From: Planctomycetota bacterium | Lineage (GTDB): Bacteria; Planctomycetota; UBA1135; UBA2386 | Reading direction: 5' to 3' | Assembly: GCA_020638655.1 (NCBI GenBank) | Contig: JACKIC010000008.1 | Location: 248,001 to 312,000 of the forward strand | Length of the DNA: 64,000 nucleotides | In this document: piece by piece, positions 11,235 to 20,247 of the stretch | Layout of the letters: each line of letters begins with the position of its first letter | Position numbering within the stretch: position 1 is the stretch's first letter | Translations under genes and position numbers: made by a program | The notes under the pieces: generated by a model | What the model was told of the DNA's origin: nothing | The model's input: only the letters and a program-made list of their open reading frames with translations | The model's database searches: none

Positions 11235-11678
11235 TTAGATGTTGACCTTGACGCGTGCGAACTTGCGCATCCGCAAGACGTTGCAACCGGCGTCGCGCGC
11301 GTAGGAGACCTCGTCCATGACCACGCGGGCGATGTGGATGCCAAAACCGCCGCAGGCCGTCGGCATGTCCTCGTTCTCGGCCTGCTCCTCGGTGTCGAAC
11401 GACAGCGGGTTGAACGCCGGCCCCTGGTCCCGCAGGCAGATCTCGAGCGAGTCGTTGGCGAGTTCGAAGGTGACCTCGACCGGTTTGCTCTCGTCGCGCT
11501 GATAGGCGTGCCGCAGCACGTTGGTGACCATCTCCTGCAGCGCCAGCAGCACGTTGTAGCGAGTGCCTTCGGGGTCCTCGTCGAAGACGACGGACTCGAG
11601 CAAGGTCTCGCCGGTCTGCCAGACCAGTCGCAAGTGGTCCATCGGACCAGACAGTTTCATCGTGACCTGTGCGCGCAT
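11235..11678 (-). CDS. Anti-sigma regulatory factor (RsbW-like serine kinase, HATPase_c_2)
   Basis: 147 residues of a GHKL ATP-binding domain. The N box is QEMVTNVLRHAYQRD, the G1 region LRDQGPAFNPLSF, and the G2 region GGFGIHIARVVMDEVSY. No His-phosphotransfer domain is present, as in RsbW/SpoIIAB-type protein kinases. GGGAG sits 5 nt before the ATG. It heads an operon with the SpoIIE phosphatase and a receiver protein, so it most likely sequesters a sigma factor or phosphorylates a STAS partner encoded elsewhere. Confidence 0.88.
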   Translation of the reverse strand: MRAQVTMKLSGPMDHLRLVWQTGETLLESVVFDEDPEGTRYNVLLALQEMVTNVLRHAYQRDESKPVEVTFELANDSLEICLRDQGPAFNPLSFDTEEQAENEDMPTACGGFGIHIARVVMDEVSYARDAGCNVLRMRKFARVKVNI

Positions 11679-11817
11679 CGGGACTCCCGGTTTCCGTCTC
11701 GCCTATCGGCCACCCGCCGCCCAGGCATGAACGCTCAAGCCGGGATTGCTTCGGGCACCCGGTCCCGTCCCGGGAACCACCCCGATCTCGCCCTTGGCAT
11801 CGGCGGCGCCCGCGCGC

Positions 11818-11823
11818 TATGCT
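11818..11823 (+). promoter_or_regulatory. candidate -10 box (TATGCT) for amidase gene
   Basis: TATGCT lies inside the nominal open frame of the amidase, which argues against starts upstream of it. Transcription from about 11830 would give a leader of roughly 55 nt to the GTG at 11887, which has a clear GGGAGG. A GTG at 11836, 12 nt from the box, is the leaderless alternative. Confidence 0.5.
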
Positions 11824-11886
11824 CCGCGACCTGCGGTGAAGCGAGTGTTGCCGGGTCGGCGGCACCAGGCTTCGCGGGAGGCTCTC

Positions 11887-13023
11887 GTGGCTGGATACAA
11901 CTCGCGCGGCGGCGCGGCGGTGGGTCGGCGTACGGTCCTGGTGCGTCAGCTCTTGACGACACTCTCGAGCAGGCGACTGCCTGGCGCAGCGCTCGCGCTG
12001 GCAGGTGTGTCGCTGCTGTTCCCCGGCTGCGTCAACCCCAACGTGATGCGCTCGCCTCAACCCGGGGCGCAAGGCAGCCAACCGGGCGGCAGCAACCTGA
12101 CGGTGAGCGCCAGTTGCCTGCTCGCGCCGGGCAAGCCGACCGCCGACTACGAACTCGAGGACCTCGAGCACGCGAGCAGCTCGGCCGCCCTGCTGCGGCG
12201 CGCGTTCCTGCTGCTCGAGTGCCGGCGCCCCGACGCCGCCCTCGATGCGGCCGCGCAGGTGCTCTACGGCCCGGCGGCGCCCTCGGCCAACGAGGAGGCG
12301 TTCGCGCGCTTCGCCCGCGCCGAGGCCTACGCGATGCTGGGCCACCCCGAGCGCGGCGAATACGACCGCGACGTCGCGCGCCATCTCGCCCTGGACGTCG
12401 AACTGCAGCGGCGCCTCGACGTGCATCCGGTGGCCGAGCCGCAGCCCGCCGGTCCCGTCGCCTCCACGCTGCAGATCCAGAGCCGCGCGCGCTGGCGCCC
12501 GATGGCGCCGCGCCGCAGCAACCTCGAGCCGCTGGGCACGCCGCGGCGGATCACGATCCACCACTCGGCGCTCTACTTCCGCGACACCCGGGTGGCGACG
12601 AGCATCGCCCAACTGCAGGTGATCCAACGCGATCACATGCAGAACCGCGACTACGGCGACATCGGCTACCACTTCCTGATCGACCCCGCCGGGCGCGTCT
12701 GGGAAGGCCGCGAGCTCAAGTACCAAGGCGCCCACGCCAGCGGCGCCAACAACGTGCAGAACATCGGCGTCTGCCTGCTCGGCAACTTCGTGCGCGGCAG
12801 CGCCGGACAGGGGCCGACACCGCAGCAGGTCGCGGCGATGCGCGAGCTCGTCACGACGATGATGCAGCGCTACCACTTCGGCCCCGAGGGCCTGCACGTG
12901 CACAACGACTTCAAGGCGACCGAGTGCCCCGGCCCGCTGCTCGAACCGGTCGTCGCCGACCTGGCGCGCGACCTGCGCCGCGGCATCACCCGCACCGCCG
13001 GGGCGACCGCCGCCGGTTACTGA
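11887..13023 (+). CDS. N-acetylmuramoyl-L-alanine amidase lipoprotein (Amidase_2/PGRP fold)
   Basis: 378 residues from GTG 11887, chosen for GGGAGG 5 nt upstream. A long basic N-region precedes a hydrophobic stretch and lipobox LLFPGC, so the protein is probably lipid-anchored. A helical region of about 130 residues leads to a C-terminal Amidase_2 domain. There the zinc ligands are the His of ITIHHSA, the second His in GLHVHNDF, and the Cys in KATECPG. The core GYHFLIDPAGRVWEGRELKYQGAHA is intact. It should cleave the amide between MurNAc and the stem peptide in the periplasm. Transcribed alone. Confidence 0.9.
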   Translation: MAGYNSRGGAAVGRRTVLVRQLLTTLSSRRLPGAALALAGVSLLFPGCVNPNVMRSPQPGAQGSQPGGSNLTVSASCLLAPGKPTADYELEDLEHASSSAALLRRAFLLLECRRPDAALDAAAQVLYGPAAPSANEEAFARFARAEAYAMLGHPERGEYDRDVARHLALDVELQRRLDVHPVAEPQPAGPVASTLQIQSRARWRPMAPRRSNLEPLGTPRRITIHHSALYFRDTRVATSIAQLQVIQRDHMQNRDYGDIGYHFLIDPAGRVWEGRELKYQGAHASGANNVQNIGVCLLGNFVRGSAGQGPTPQQVAAMRELVTTMMQRYHFGPEGLHVHNDFKATECPGPLLEPVVADLARDLRRGITRTAGATAAGY

Positions 13024-13160
13024 GGAAACGAGCGGACCAGCGCTAGGCGGCCGCCTGGGTTGGCGGCCGACGGCCGCAGCGGCCGCGGCTCAACGGCGAT
13101 AGGCGGGGTCGCACCGACGTTCAGGCCTCGGGGACAGACCGGGAGCGATGGGATCTACCG

Positions 13161-14422
13161 ATGGTTCTGGCGAAGCTGCGGCCGCGCAGCAGCCGATACC
13201 AGGGCGTGGACCCGACGCCCACCGACCCCAGACGCCAGGCGCCCGCGGCCCTGCCCGGCGCGCGCACCAGCTGCGCGCTGCTGACGGTGTTCACGGTGCT
13301 GCTCGCCTGGCCGTGGGGCAACGTCGCCTGGGCCGTGATCGTGCGGCCGTGCTACTTCGCGCTGCTGTTCTGGTTCTTCTGGCGCACGGGACGCGCACAT
13401 CGCCAGCTCGACGGTCAGGCGATGCGGCTGGTGCGCACGGGCTTCCTGGTGCTGTGGTTGTCGTTCACCGCCGTCGCGGTGGTGCACTTCGCCGACCTCG
13501 AACCCGCGCACGCCGCGTTCGCCTACCTGCGCCAGGCCTGCGAGAGCGGCGCGATGTTCCTGCTCGGCACGACGCTGATCTCGTACGGCCTGATGTTGTG
13601 GATCCCGCAGGTCCTGCACAGCCACCAGGTGCTCGGCTCCGACTACGAACGGCAACGCGGCGAGCTGCAGCTGGCAGCGACCGAACGCTCGCAGCTCGAG
13701 CAGCGCCTCGTCGACGCGGACCGCCGGGGAATCCTGGGCGAACTCGCCGCCAGCATCGCCCACGATCTGCGCAACCCGCTGACGATCGTCAAGGGCACCG
13801 CCGAGTCGCTGTGTCGCAAGCAGCGCACCCAGGCCGACATCGCCGAACACACCGCGGTGATCCGGCGCAACATCGACAAGGCCGACCGCACCATCGCCTC
13901 GCTGATCGACCTGGGCCGGCCGCGCGCCAACGAGCCGCAGCGATTCGCCGTCGGGGAGCTGCTGCGCGAACTGCACGGGCTCGTGCACGTCGAGGCCAGG
14001 CGCCGCAGGGTGCACGTCGACGTGCTGCCGTCGCGCGGCAACGACACGGTCGTCGTCGATCGCGTGCTGCTCGCCCAAGCCCTGCTCAACCTCGTGCTCA
14101 ACGCCTGCCAGGCCTCGGCGCCGCAGCACCGCGTGAAGCTGCGCGCGGTGCGCGTGCGCAACCGCGATGGCGACGCGATCGCCTGCGTGGTCGAGGACCG
14201 GGGCTGCGGCCTGCCGGCCGACTGGCGCGCGCGGCTGTTCACGCCGTTCTTCACGACCAAGCCGGAGGGCACGGGGCTCGGCCTGTCGAGCTGTCGCCGC
14301 ATCGCCGGCGAGATCGGCGCGCGGCTGCGCGTCTACCCGCGCCACCGCGGCGGCGCCCGCGCCGTGCTGCTGCTGCCCACGGCCGACCGCGCCAGCGGCG
14401 CCCCGAACCAGGAGGAGCCGGC

Positions 14423-14444
<22 letters not shown>
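13161..14444 (+). CDS. Membrane-bound sensor histidine kinase (NtrB-like)
   Basis: 427 residues. Three or four N-terminal membrane helices (residues about 35-150) precede a short coiled coil, then a HisKA domain with the phospho-acceptor His in SIAHDLRNPLTIVKG. The HATPase domain has an N box LLNLVLNACQAS, G1 VEDRGCGLP and G2 GTGLGLSSC. The linker ELQLAATERSQLEQRL links membrane sensing to the kinase core. Its end overlaps the next gene, a sigma-54-dependent response regulator, by 22 nt, so the two form a cognate NtrB/NtrC-like pair. The signal is unknown. Confidence 0.92.
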
Positions 14445-15805
<1,361 letters not shown>

Positions 15806-15820
15806 GGCCGCGCGCGCCCC

Positions 15821-15844
15821 CACCATGGCACGCCTGCCATGGTG
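15821..15844 (+). terminator. Hairpin after the NtrC-like gene
   Basis: A perfect 10-bp stem (CACCATGGCA/TGCCATGGTG) with a CGCC loop starts 15 nt after the stop at 15805. It probably ends the two-component operon. No T tract follows. Confidence 0.6.
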
Positions 15845-15993
15845 CGGCTGCAAGCTTGCGCGGGTGCCGGAGGCCACGCGGCGCGCTGCCGCCGCGACCG
15901 CCGCCGATGGCATGGGCGCCAGACACGATCACGATTCGACCGTGGGCTTGGCACCTGGCTTGCTCCCTGTCTGGTGGACACCCGGCAACCAAC

Positions 15994-16025
15994 CGCGGCC
16001 GCACCCGGCGTAGGGTGCGGCCGCG
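15994..16025 (+). terminator. Strong 13-bp hairpin followed by T-rich tail
   Basis: CGCGGCCGCACCC and its perfect complement flank a six-base loop (GGCGTA), followed by AGTCTTTCC on the plus strand. It lies about 190 nt past the two-component operon and 75 nt before the next promoter. It could be a second terminator, or the end of an unrecognised short transcript. Confidence 0.55.
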
Positions 16026-16100
16026 AGTCTTTCCAGGCCGCCCGTCCGCGGCCCGCACCGACCCGACGATGCGCCTTGCCGTTGCGCGCCCCCCGCGCCT

Positions 16101-16106
16101 TACTAT
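16101..16106 (+). promoter_or_regulatory. -10 box (TACTAT) of the DUF1573 lipoprotein gene
   Basis: TACTAT ends 9 nt before the ATG at 16116 and no Shine-Dalgarno is present, so the mRNA is probably leaderless or nearly so. Confidence 0.6.
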
Positions 16107-16115
16107 GGCCCCGGC

Positions 16116-17267
16116 ATGCGCGGCCCCACCTGCTTCCTGCTCGCCCTCAGCCTGTCTGCCTGCGGCGACACGCCTACCGGCGCGACCGCGGGCGCGGGCA
16201 CGCCATCGGCGGCGTCCAGCCAGGTGCCCCAACCCCAGGCGCTCAGCCACGACTTCGGCACCATCCCGCACGGCGAGGCCCGCCAGTACGACTACGTCTT
16301 CGACCTCGCGAGCATCGCCGCCCCGGGCCGGCGCTACGTGCCGCTGCGCGCCCACATCGACTGCTCCTGCGGGCGCACCCAGGTGTTGATCCGCAACCCC
16401 GAGGGTTACGAACGCGTCGTCGACGGCCGGCCCGATCCGACCAACGCGCCCGAGCCCGGCGACACGCTGCTGGTGCGGCTGTTCCTCGACACCAAGACCA
16501 AGGACGCCGTCGACCTGAAGTCGGCCGCGTCCCGCGGCTACCTGCTGCTGCAGCCCGTCGGCGACCGCGACGGCAGCCAGCGCGTCACCTGGCCGTTCCT
16601 GGTGCAGTTCGCGATCGACGCGCCCGTGGTGCTGCGGCCGTTCGCCGAACTCGACTTCGGCCGCGTGCCGCAGAGCGCGACGCCGACGATCACCACCACG
16701 CTGCGCGGCGACGAGAACCACCCTGACATCGAGTTCGGCGCCGTGACCTGCACCTCGCCGGACATCACCGCGACGCTCGAACCCGAACAGGACGACTTCG
16801 TGCTGCGGGCGCGCTGCCGACCGGGCCAGCTCGGCAACCAGGCCGCGGTGCTGCAGATCGCCACGAACCTGCCCGGCGGCTACTCGGTCAACCTCGGCGT
16901 CAAGTGGAAGGTCGTGCCCGACCTCGAGGCCGCGCCGCTGCCGAAGCTGTCGTTCCGCGCCGACCTGGGCCGCGCCCAGACCGAGGCCGAGGCCGCCACG
17001 CAGTTCCTGCTGGTCGTCGATCACGACGAATCCCGGCCGCCACAGTTCGAGGTACGGCAGCTCGTCGACGACGCCGGCCGCGACGGCAGCGCGTGGTTCG
17101 CGGCAACGCTGGTGACGGTTCCCGGGAGTTCGCGCCAACAACGGTTGTTCGTGCGGTCCCTCGGCGGTCATCCTGCCGACTTCCGCGGTCGGATCGTGTT
17201 GGGCAAGCCCGGCGCCGCCGACGGCCCGACCCTCTCGATCGAACTCGTCGCCTTCCACCGCCCATGA
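16116..17267 (+). CDS. DUF1573-like lipoprotein
   Basis: 383 residues. The signal peptide ends in the lipobox LSLSAC (Cys16), so the protein is probably lipid-anchored in the periplasm. The N-terminal domain begins with the DUF1573 signature LSHDFGTIPHGEARQYDY and contains HIDCSCGRTQV, where Cys-rich turns are typical of this family. A second Ig-like module starts at AELDFGRVPQSATPTI. DUF1573 proteins are abundant in Planctomycetota and often sit next to redox or cytochrome genes, but their function is unknown. Here the stop overlaps the start of a tetrahaem cytochrome gene (ATGA), so they are co-translated. Confidence 0.85.
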   Translation: MRGPTCFLLALSLSACGDTPTGATAGAGTPSAASSQVPQPQALSHDFGTIPHGEARQYDYVFDLASIAAPGRRYVPLRAHIDCSCGRTQVLIRNPEGYERVVDGRPDPTNAPEPGDTLLVRLFLDTKTKDAVDLKSAASRGYLLLQPVGDRDGSQRVTWPFLVQFAIDAPVVLRPFAELDFGRVPQSATPTITTTLRGDENHPDIEFGAVTCTSPDITATLEPEQDDFVLRARCRPGQLGNQAAVLQIATNLPGGYSVNLGVKWKVVPDLEAAPLPKLSFRADLGRAQTEAEAATQFLLVVDHDESRPPQFEVRQLVDDAGRDGSAWFAATLVTVPGSSRQQRLFVRSLGGHPADFRGRIVLGKPGAADGPTLSIELVAFHRP

Positions 17268-18772
17268 CGCGCATCCGCCCCCTGCCTCTCGCCGGCCTGC
17301 TGTTCGGTCTCGCCACCTGCCTGTGCACGCTCGCGCAGTGCGGCCAACCCGGAGAGGCCGCGCCCAGCGCCGGTGCCAGCCTGGCAGCGGCCCAGCACCC
17401 CAAGCCCACCCCGGCCGGGAAGGAACAGGGCCAAGAGCAGGAACAAGAACCCAACCCGACGGTCGTGCCCGAGCGCGACCAGCTCAAGCTGCTGCTGTCC
17501 GGAACGATGTCGGGCCGGCTCGAACCGTGCGGCTGCGCCAGCGGCCAGCTCGGCGGCCTTGCGCGCCGCATGCAGTACATCGGCGAACGGCGCTACCACG
17601 ACGTGCTGCTCGAAGGCGGCGACCTCGTCGAGGGCAACTCGCCGCTCGACCTCGAGAAGCTGTTCACCGCCGTCACCATCCTGGCGAACATGCAGCACCC
17701 GTACGATGCGATGGGCATCGGCGAGAAGGACCTCGAGCTGCCCTACGAGCAATGGGTCGGCTACACCGCGGGCGCCCCGTTCGTCGCTTCGGACCTCGCC
17801 TGCGACAGCCCCGACTGGCCCGGCAAGCCGTTCGTCGAGAAGCAGGTGCGCGGCCGCGCCGTCCGCATCGCGTCGCTGACGCTGGCGCTGCCCGAGCAGT
17901 ACCGCGGCGAGGACAGCAGGATCCACCTGCTCACCCCGCTCGCCGGCTACGAGCGCGCGATGCAGGGCGCCGACGACGACGCCTGGCGCATCCTGATCCT
18001 GCAGGGCACCGACGTGCGCGCGCGCGAGCTGGTGCCGACGCTGCAGCCCGCGCCGCACCTCGTCGTCTGCTGCGACGCGAGCTACATCGAACCCACCTCG
18101 CGACCCGAGATGGTCGCCGGCGTGCCGATCGTCTACCCGGGCACGCGCGGGCGCATCCTGCAGGAGTGCACGCTCTACCGCCTGCCCAAGGGGCCGCGCG
18201 CCGCGCTCGAGCTGGTGCCGCTCGCCGGCAGCCTGACCGTGCCGGGCGGCGGCGGTGACCCCGACGTCAAGCAGGTGCTGCTCGCGCACCGCAACCAGGT
18301 CAAGGAAGACGGCCTGCTGCAGAAGATGGCGCGGCAGCTGCCGACCCCGAACGGCGCCGGCTACGTCGGCAGCGAGACCTGCAAGACCTGCCACATCACG
18401 GCCTTCGCGGCATGGCAGATCAGCAAGCACTCGCACGCATGGGAGACCCTGCAGAAGGCCGAGGCCGACCCCAAGCGATACGGCTGGCCCGTGACCGCCT
18501 ACCCCGACTGCGTCGGTTGCCACGTGGTCGGCTACCGCGAGCAGACCGGCTTCGTGTCGTTCGAGGAGACCCCGCAGCTCGCCGCCGTCGGCTGCGAACG
18601 CTGCCACGGCCCGGCGAGCGAGCACGCGATGAGCGGCGGCAAGAAGCGCCTCGGCCTGCACGGCGGCGTCCAGGGCTCGGAGCTCTGCCTGCAGTGCCAC
18701 GACTACGAGCAGTCACCGACGTTCGTCTACGGCGAACGCTGGCCGAAGATCGCGCACGGCCTCGACAAGTGA
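17264..18772 (+). CDS. Tetrahaem c-type cytochrome with EPCGC N-terminal domain
   Basis: 502 residues. An export signal (possible lipobox LAQC near residue 27) precedes a charged linker. An N-terminal domain of about 250 residues opens with SGRLEPCGCASGQLGGLARR and runs through LLEGGDLVEGNSP, resembling metallophosphatase/5'-nucleotidase-like domains. The C-terminal third carries four CxxCH haem sites: CKTCH, CVGCH, CERCH and CLQCH. This architecture is that of the 'multihaem cytochrome c family' proteins with an EPCGC motif. It probably moves electrons in the periplasm. ATGA overlap with the DUF1573 gene implies a partnership. Metal-binding residues of a full phosphatase are not evident, so enzymatic activity is doubtful. 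Confidence 0.88.
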   Translation: MTRIRPLPLAGLLFGLATCLCTLAQCGQPGEAAPSAGASLAAAQHPKPTPAGKEQGQEQEQEPNPTVVPERDQLKLLLSGTMSGRLEPCGCASGQLGGLARRMQYIGERRYHDVLLEGGDLVEGNSPLDLEKLFTAVTILANMQHPYDAMGIGEKDLELPYEQWVGYTAGAPFVASDLACDSPDWPGKPFVEKQVRGRAVRIASLTLALPEQYRGEDSRIHLLTPLAGYERAMQGADDDAWRILILQGTDVRARELVPTLQPAPHLVVCCDASYIEPTSRPEMVAGVPIVYPGTRGRILQECTLYRLPKGPRAALELVPLAGSLTVPGGGGDPDVKQVLLAHRNQVKEDGLLQKMARQLPTPNGAGYVGSETCKTCHITAFAAWQISKHSHAWETLQKAEADPKRYGWPVTAYPDCVGCHVVGYREQTGFVSFEETPQLAAVGCERCHGPASEHAMSGGKKRLGLHGGVQGSELCLQCHDYEQSPTFVYGERWPKIAHGLDK

Positions 18773-18790
18773 CGCGACGAACTCGTCGCG
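18773..18790 (+). terminator. Hairpin directly after the cytochrome stop
   Basis: CGCGACGA-AC-TCGTCGCG starts on the base after the TGA. It probably ends the DUF1573-cytochrome operon before the separate promoter at 18830. Confidence 0.55.
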
Positions 18791-18829
18791 GACCGCGATC
18801 CGACGGGTGAGTCGCCCCCGCCTCGGCGC

Positions 18830-18835
18830 TACATT
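18830..18835 (+). promoter_or_regulatory. -10 box (TACATT), leaderless start
   Basis: TACATT ends 8 nt before the ATG at 18844. This places the expected transcription start at or next to the A of the ATG; there is no Shine-Dalgarno. Confidence 0.65.
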
Positions 18836-18843
18836 CGCGCGCC

Positions 18844-20199
18844 ATGGTCTCCTCGTCCCGCCGTGACTTCCTGATCCACTCGGCCGCCGCCGCGAGCGCC
18901 CTGTCGCTGGGCTCGGCCTGCACCAACGCCGCCGCCAACGCCTCGCGGCGGGCACGATCGCCCAACGACCGCCTGCGCATCGGCGTGGTCGGCTGCGGCG
19001 GCAAGGGCCTGTCCGACATGCAGGCCTGCGCCAAGACCCAGGACATCGTCGCGCTCTGCGACGTCGACGAGGGCAAGGCGGGCAACGCCCGCAACGAGCA
19101 GCCCAAGGCGACCTACTACGAGGACTGGCGGGAGCTGCTCGACCGCGAGAAGCTCGACGGCCTGGTGGTCAGCACGCCCGACCACAGCCACGCCGGGCCC
19201 GCACTCGCCGCGATGGCGCTCGGCATCAACGTGTTCGTACAGAAGCCGCTGACGCACACCGTGCAGGAGGCGCGGCTGCTGCGCGACGCGGCGCGCAAGA
19301 GCCGGGTGATCACCTCGATGGGCAACCAGGGCACCTGCCTCGACGGCTTCCGCACCGCGACCGAATGCGTGCGCGCCGGTCTGATCGGCGACGTCACCGA
19401 GGTGCACGTCTGGACCGACCGGCCGATCTGGCCGCAGGGCATCGACCGCCCCGCGCACATCGACGCGATCCCGGCCTCGTTCCGGTGGGACCTGTGGCTC
19501 GGCGCGGCGCCGTGGCGGCCGTTCGCCGCCGGCCGCAAGGACGGTGACTTCAAGGGCTACGCGCCGTTCCACTGGCGCGGCTGGTGGGACTTCGGCACCG
19601 GCGCGCTCGGCGACATGGCCTGCCACGTCGTCAACATGCCGTTCTACGCGCTCGAGCTCGACGCGCCGACCACCATCGAGGCGGTCGCCAGCGACCACCA
19701 CGACGAGACCGCGCCCAAGAAGTCCGTCATCCGCATGCAGTTCCCCGCGCGCGGCAAGCGCGGCCCGGTGGCTCTCACGTGGTACGACGGCGGCAACCTG
19801 CCGCCCGCCGAGCTGCTGCCCGGCGTCAAGCTGCGCAGCGGCGGCTTCCTGCTCGTCGGCACCAAGGGCGTGCTCTACTCGCCGACCGACTACGGCGAGA
19901 AGTTCGACATCTACCAAGGCGGCGCGATCGCGCAGGTCGACTACCCCGCCCAGACGCTGCCGCGCTCGCCGGGCATCCACGACGAGTGGCTGCAGGGCAT
20001 CCTGTCCGGCACGCAGCCGATGGCCAACTTCGAGTACGCGGCGCCGTTCACCGAGTCGATGCTGCTCGGCAACCTCGCGCTGCGCTCGGGCGAGAAGCTG
20101 CAGTGGGACAGCCAGAACCTGCGGGTCACCAACTCGGCGGCCGCGCAGGCGTTCGTGAGCAAGGAGTATCGGCGCGGCTTCGAGCTGACCAAGGTCTGA
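18844..20199 (+). CDS. Tat-exported Gfo/Idh/MocA family oxidoreductase
   Basis: 451 residues. The twin-arginine signal SSRRDFLIHSAAAASALSLGSAC indicates folded export, possibly lipid-anchored at that Cys. The NAD(P)-binding Rossmann motif IGVVGCGGKG follows, then VVSTPDHSHAGPA and VFVQKPLTH. In the latter the usual EKP of the family is QKP, a variant seen in planctomycete paralogues. The C-terminal domain (WDFGTGALGDMACHVVNMPF, HDEWLQGI) is the substrate-binding beta-sheet domain. These enzymes reduce or oxidise sugars and inositols; the substrate here is unknown. Monocistronic, convergent with the S9 peptidase gene. Confidence 0.9.
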   Translation: MVSSSRRDFLIHSAAAASALSLGSACTNAAANASRRARSPNDRLRIGVVGCGGKGLSDMQACAKTQDIVALCDVDEGKAGNARNEQPKATYYEDWRELLDREKLDGLVVSTPDHSHAGPALAAMALGINVFVQKPLTHTVQEARLLRDAARKSRVITSMGNQGTCLDGFRTATECVRAGLIGDVTEVHVWTDRPIWPQGIDRPAHIDAIPASFRWDLWLGAAPWRPFAAGRKDGDFKGYAPFHWRGWWDFGTGALGDMACHVVNMPFYALELDAPTTIEAVASDHHDETAPKKSVIRMQFPARGKRGPVALTWYDGGNLPPAELLPGVKLRSGGFLLVGTKGVLYSPTDYGEKFDIYQGGAIAQVDYPAQTLPRSPGIHDEWLQGILSGTQPMANFEYAAPFTESMLLGNLALRSGEKLQWDSQNLRVTNSAAAQAFVSKEYRRGFELTKV

Positions 20200-20247
20200 G
20201 CCGTCGCGGATCGCGCCGGCGCGAGACCGCCCGCGCGGCGCCGCGCC

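Larger units (their letters stand above)
15806..16115. other. 310-bp non-coding gap with two hairpins
   Basis: No gene can be supported here. The region holds two strong hairpins (15821-15844 and 15994-16025) and, at its end, the -10 box of the next gene. The stretch between the hairpins has no recognisable motif, and I see no tRNA or riboswitch. Confidence 0.6.

Noticed and set aside
9654..13046. 1130-codon plus-strand frame
   Set aside because: Antisense to the SpoIIE phosphatase and RsbW-like genes, then out of frame with the amidase gene; no motifs.
13148..14422. N-terminal extension of the NtrC-like regulator
   Set aside because: The open frame upstream of ATG 14423 is an Arg/Ala-rich shadow of the histidine kinase, and ATG 14423 has a strong Shine-Dalgarno.
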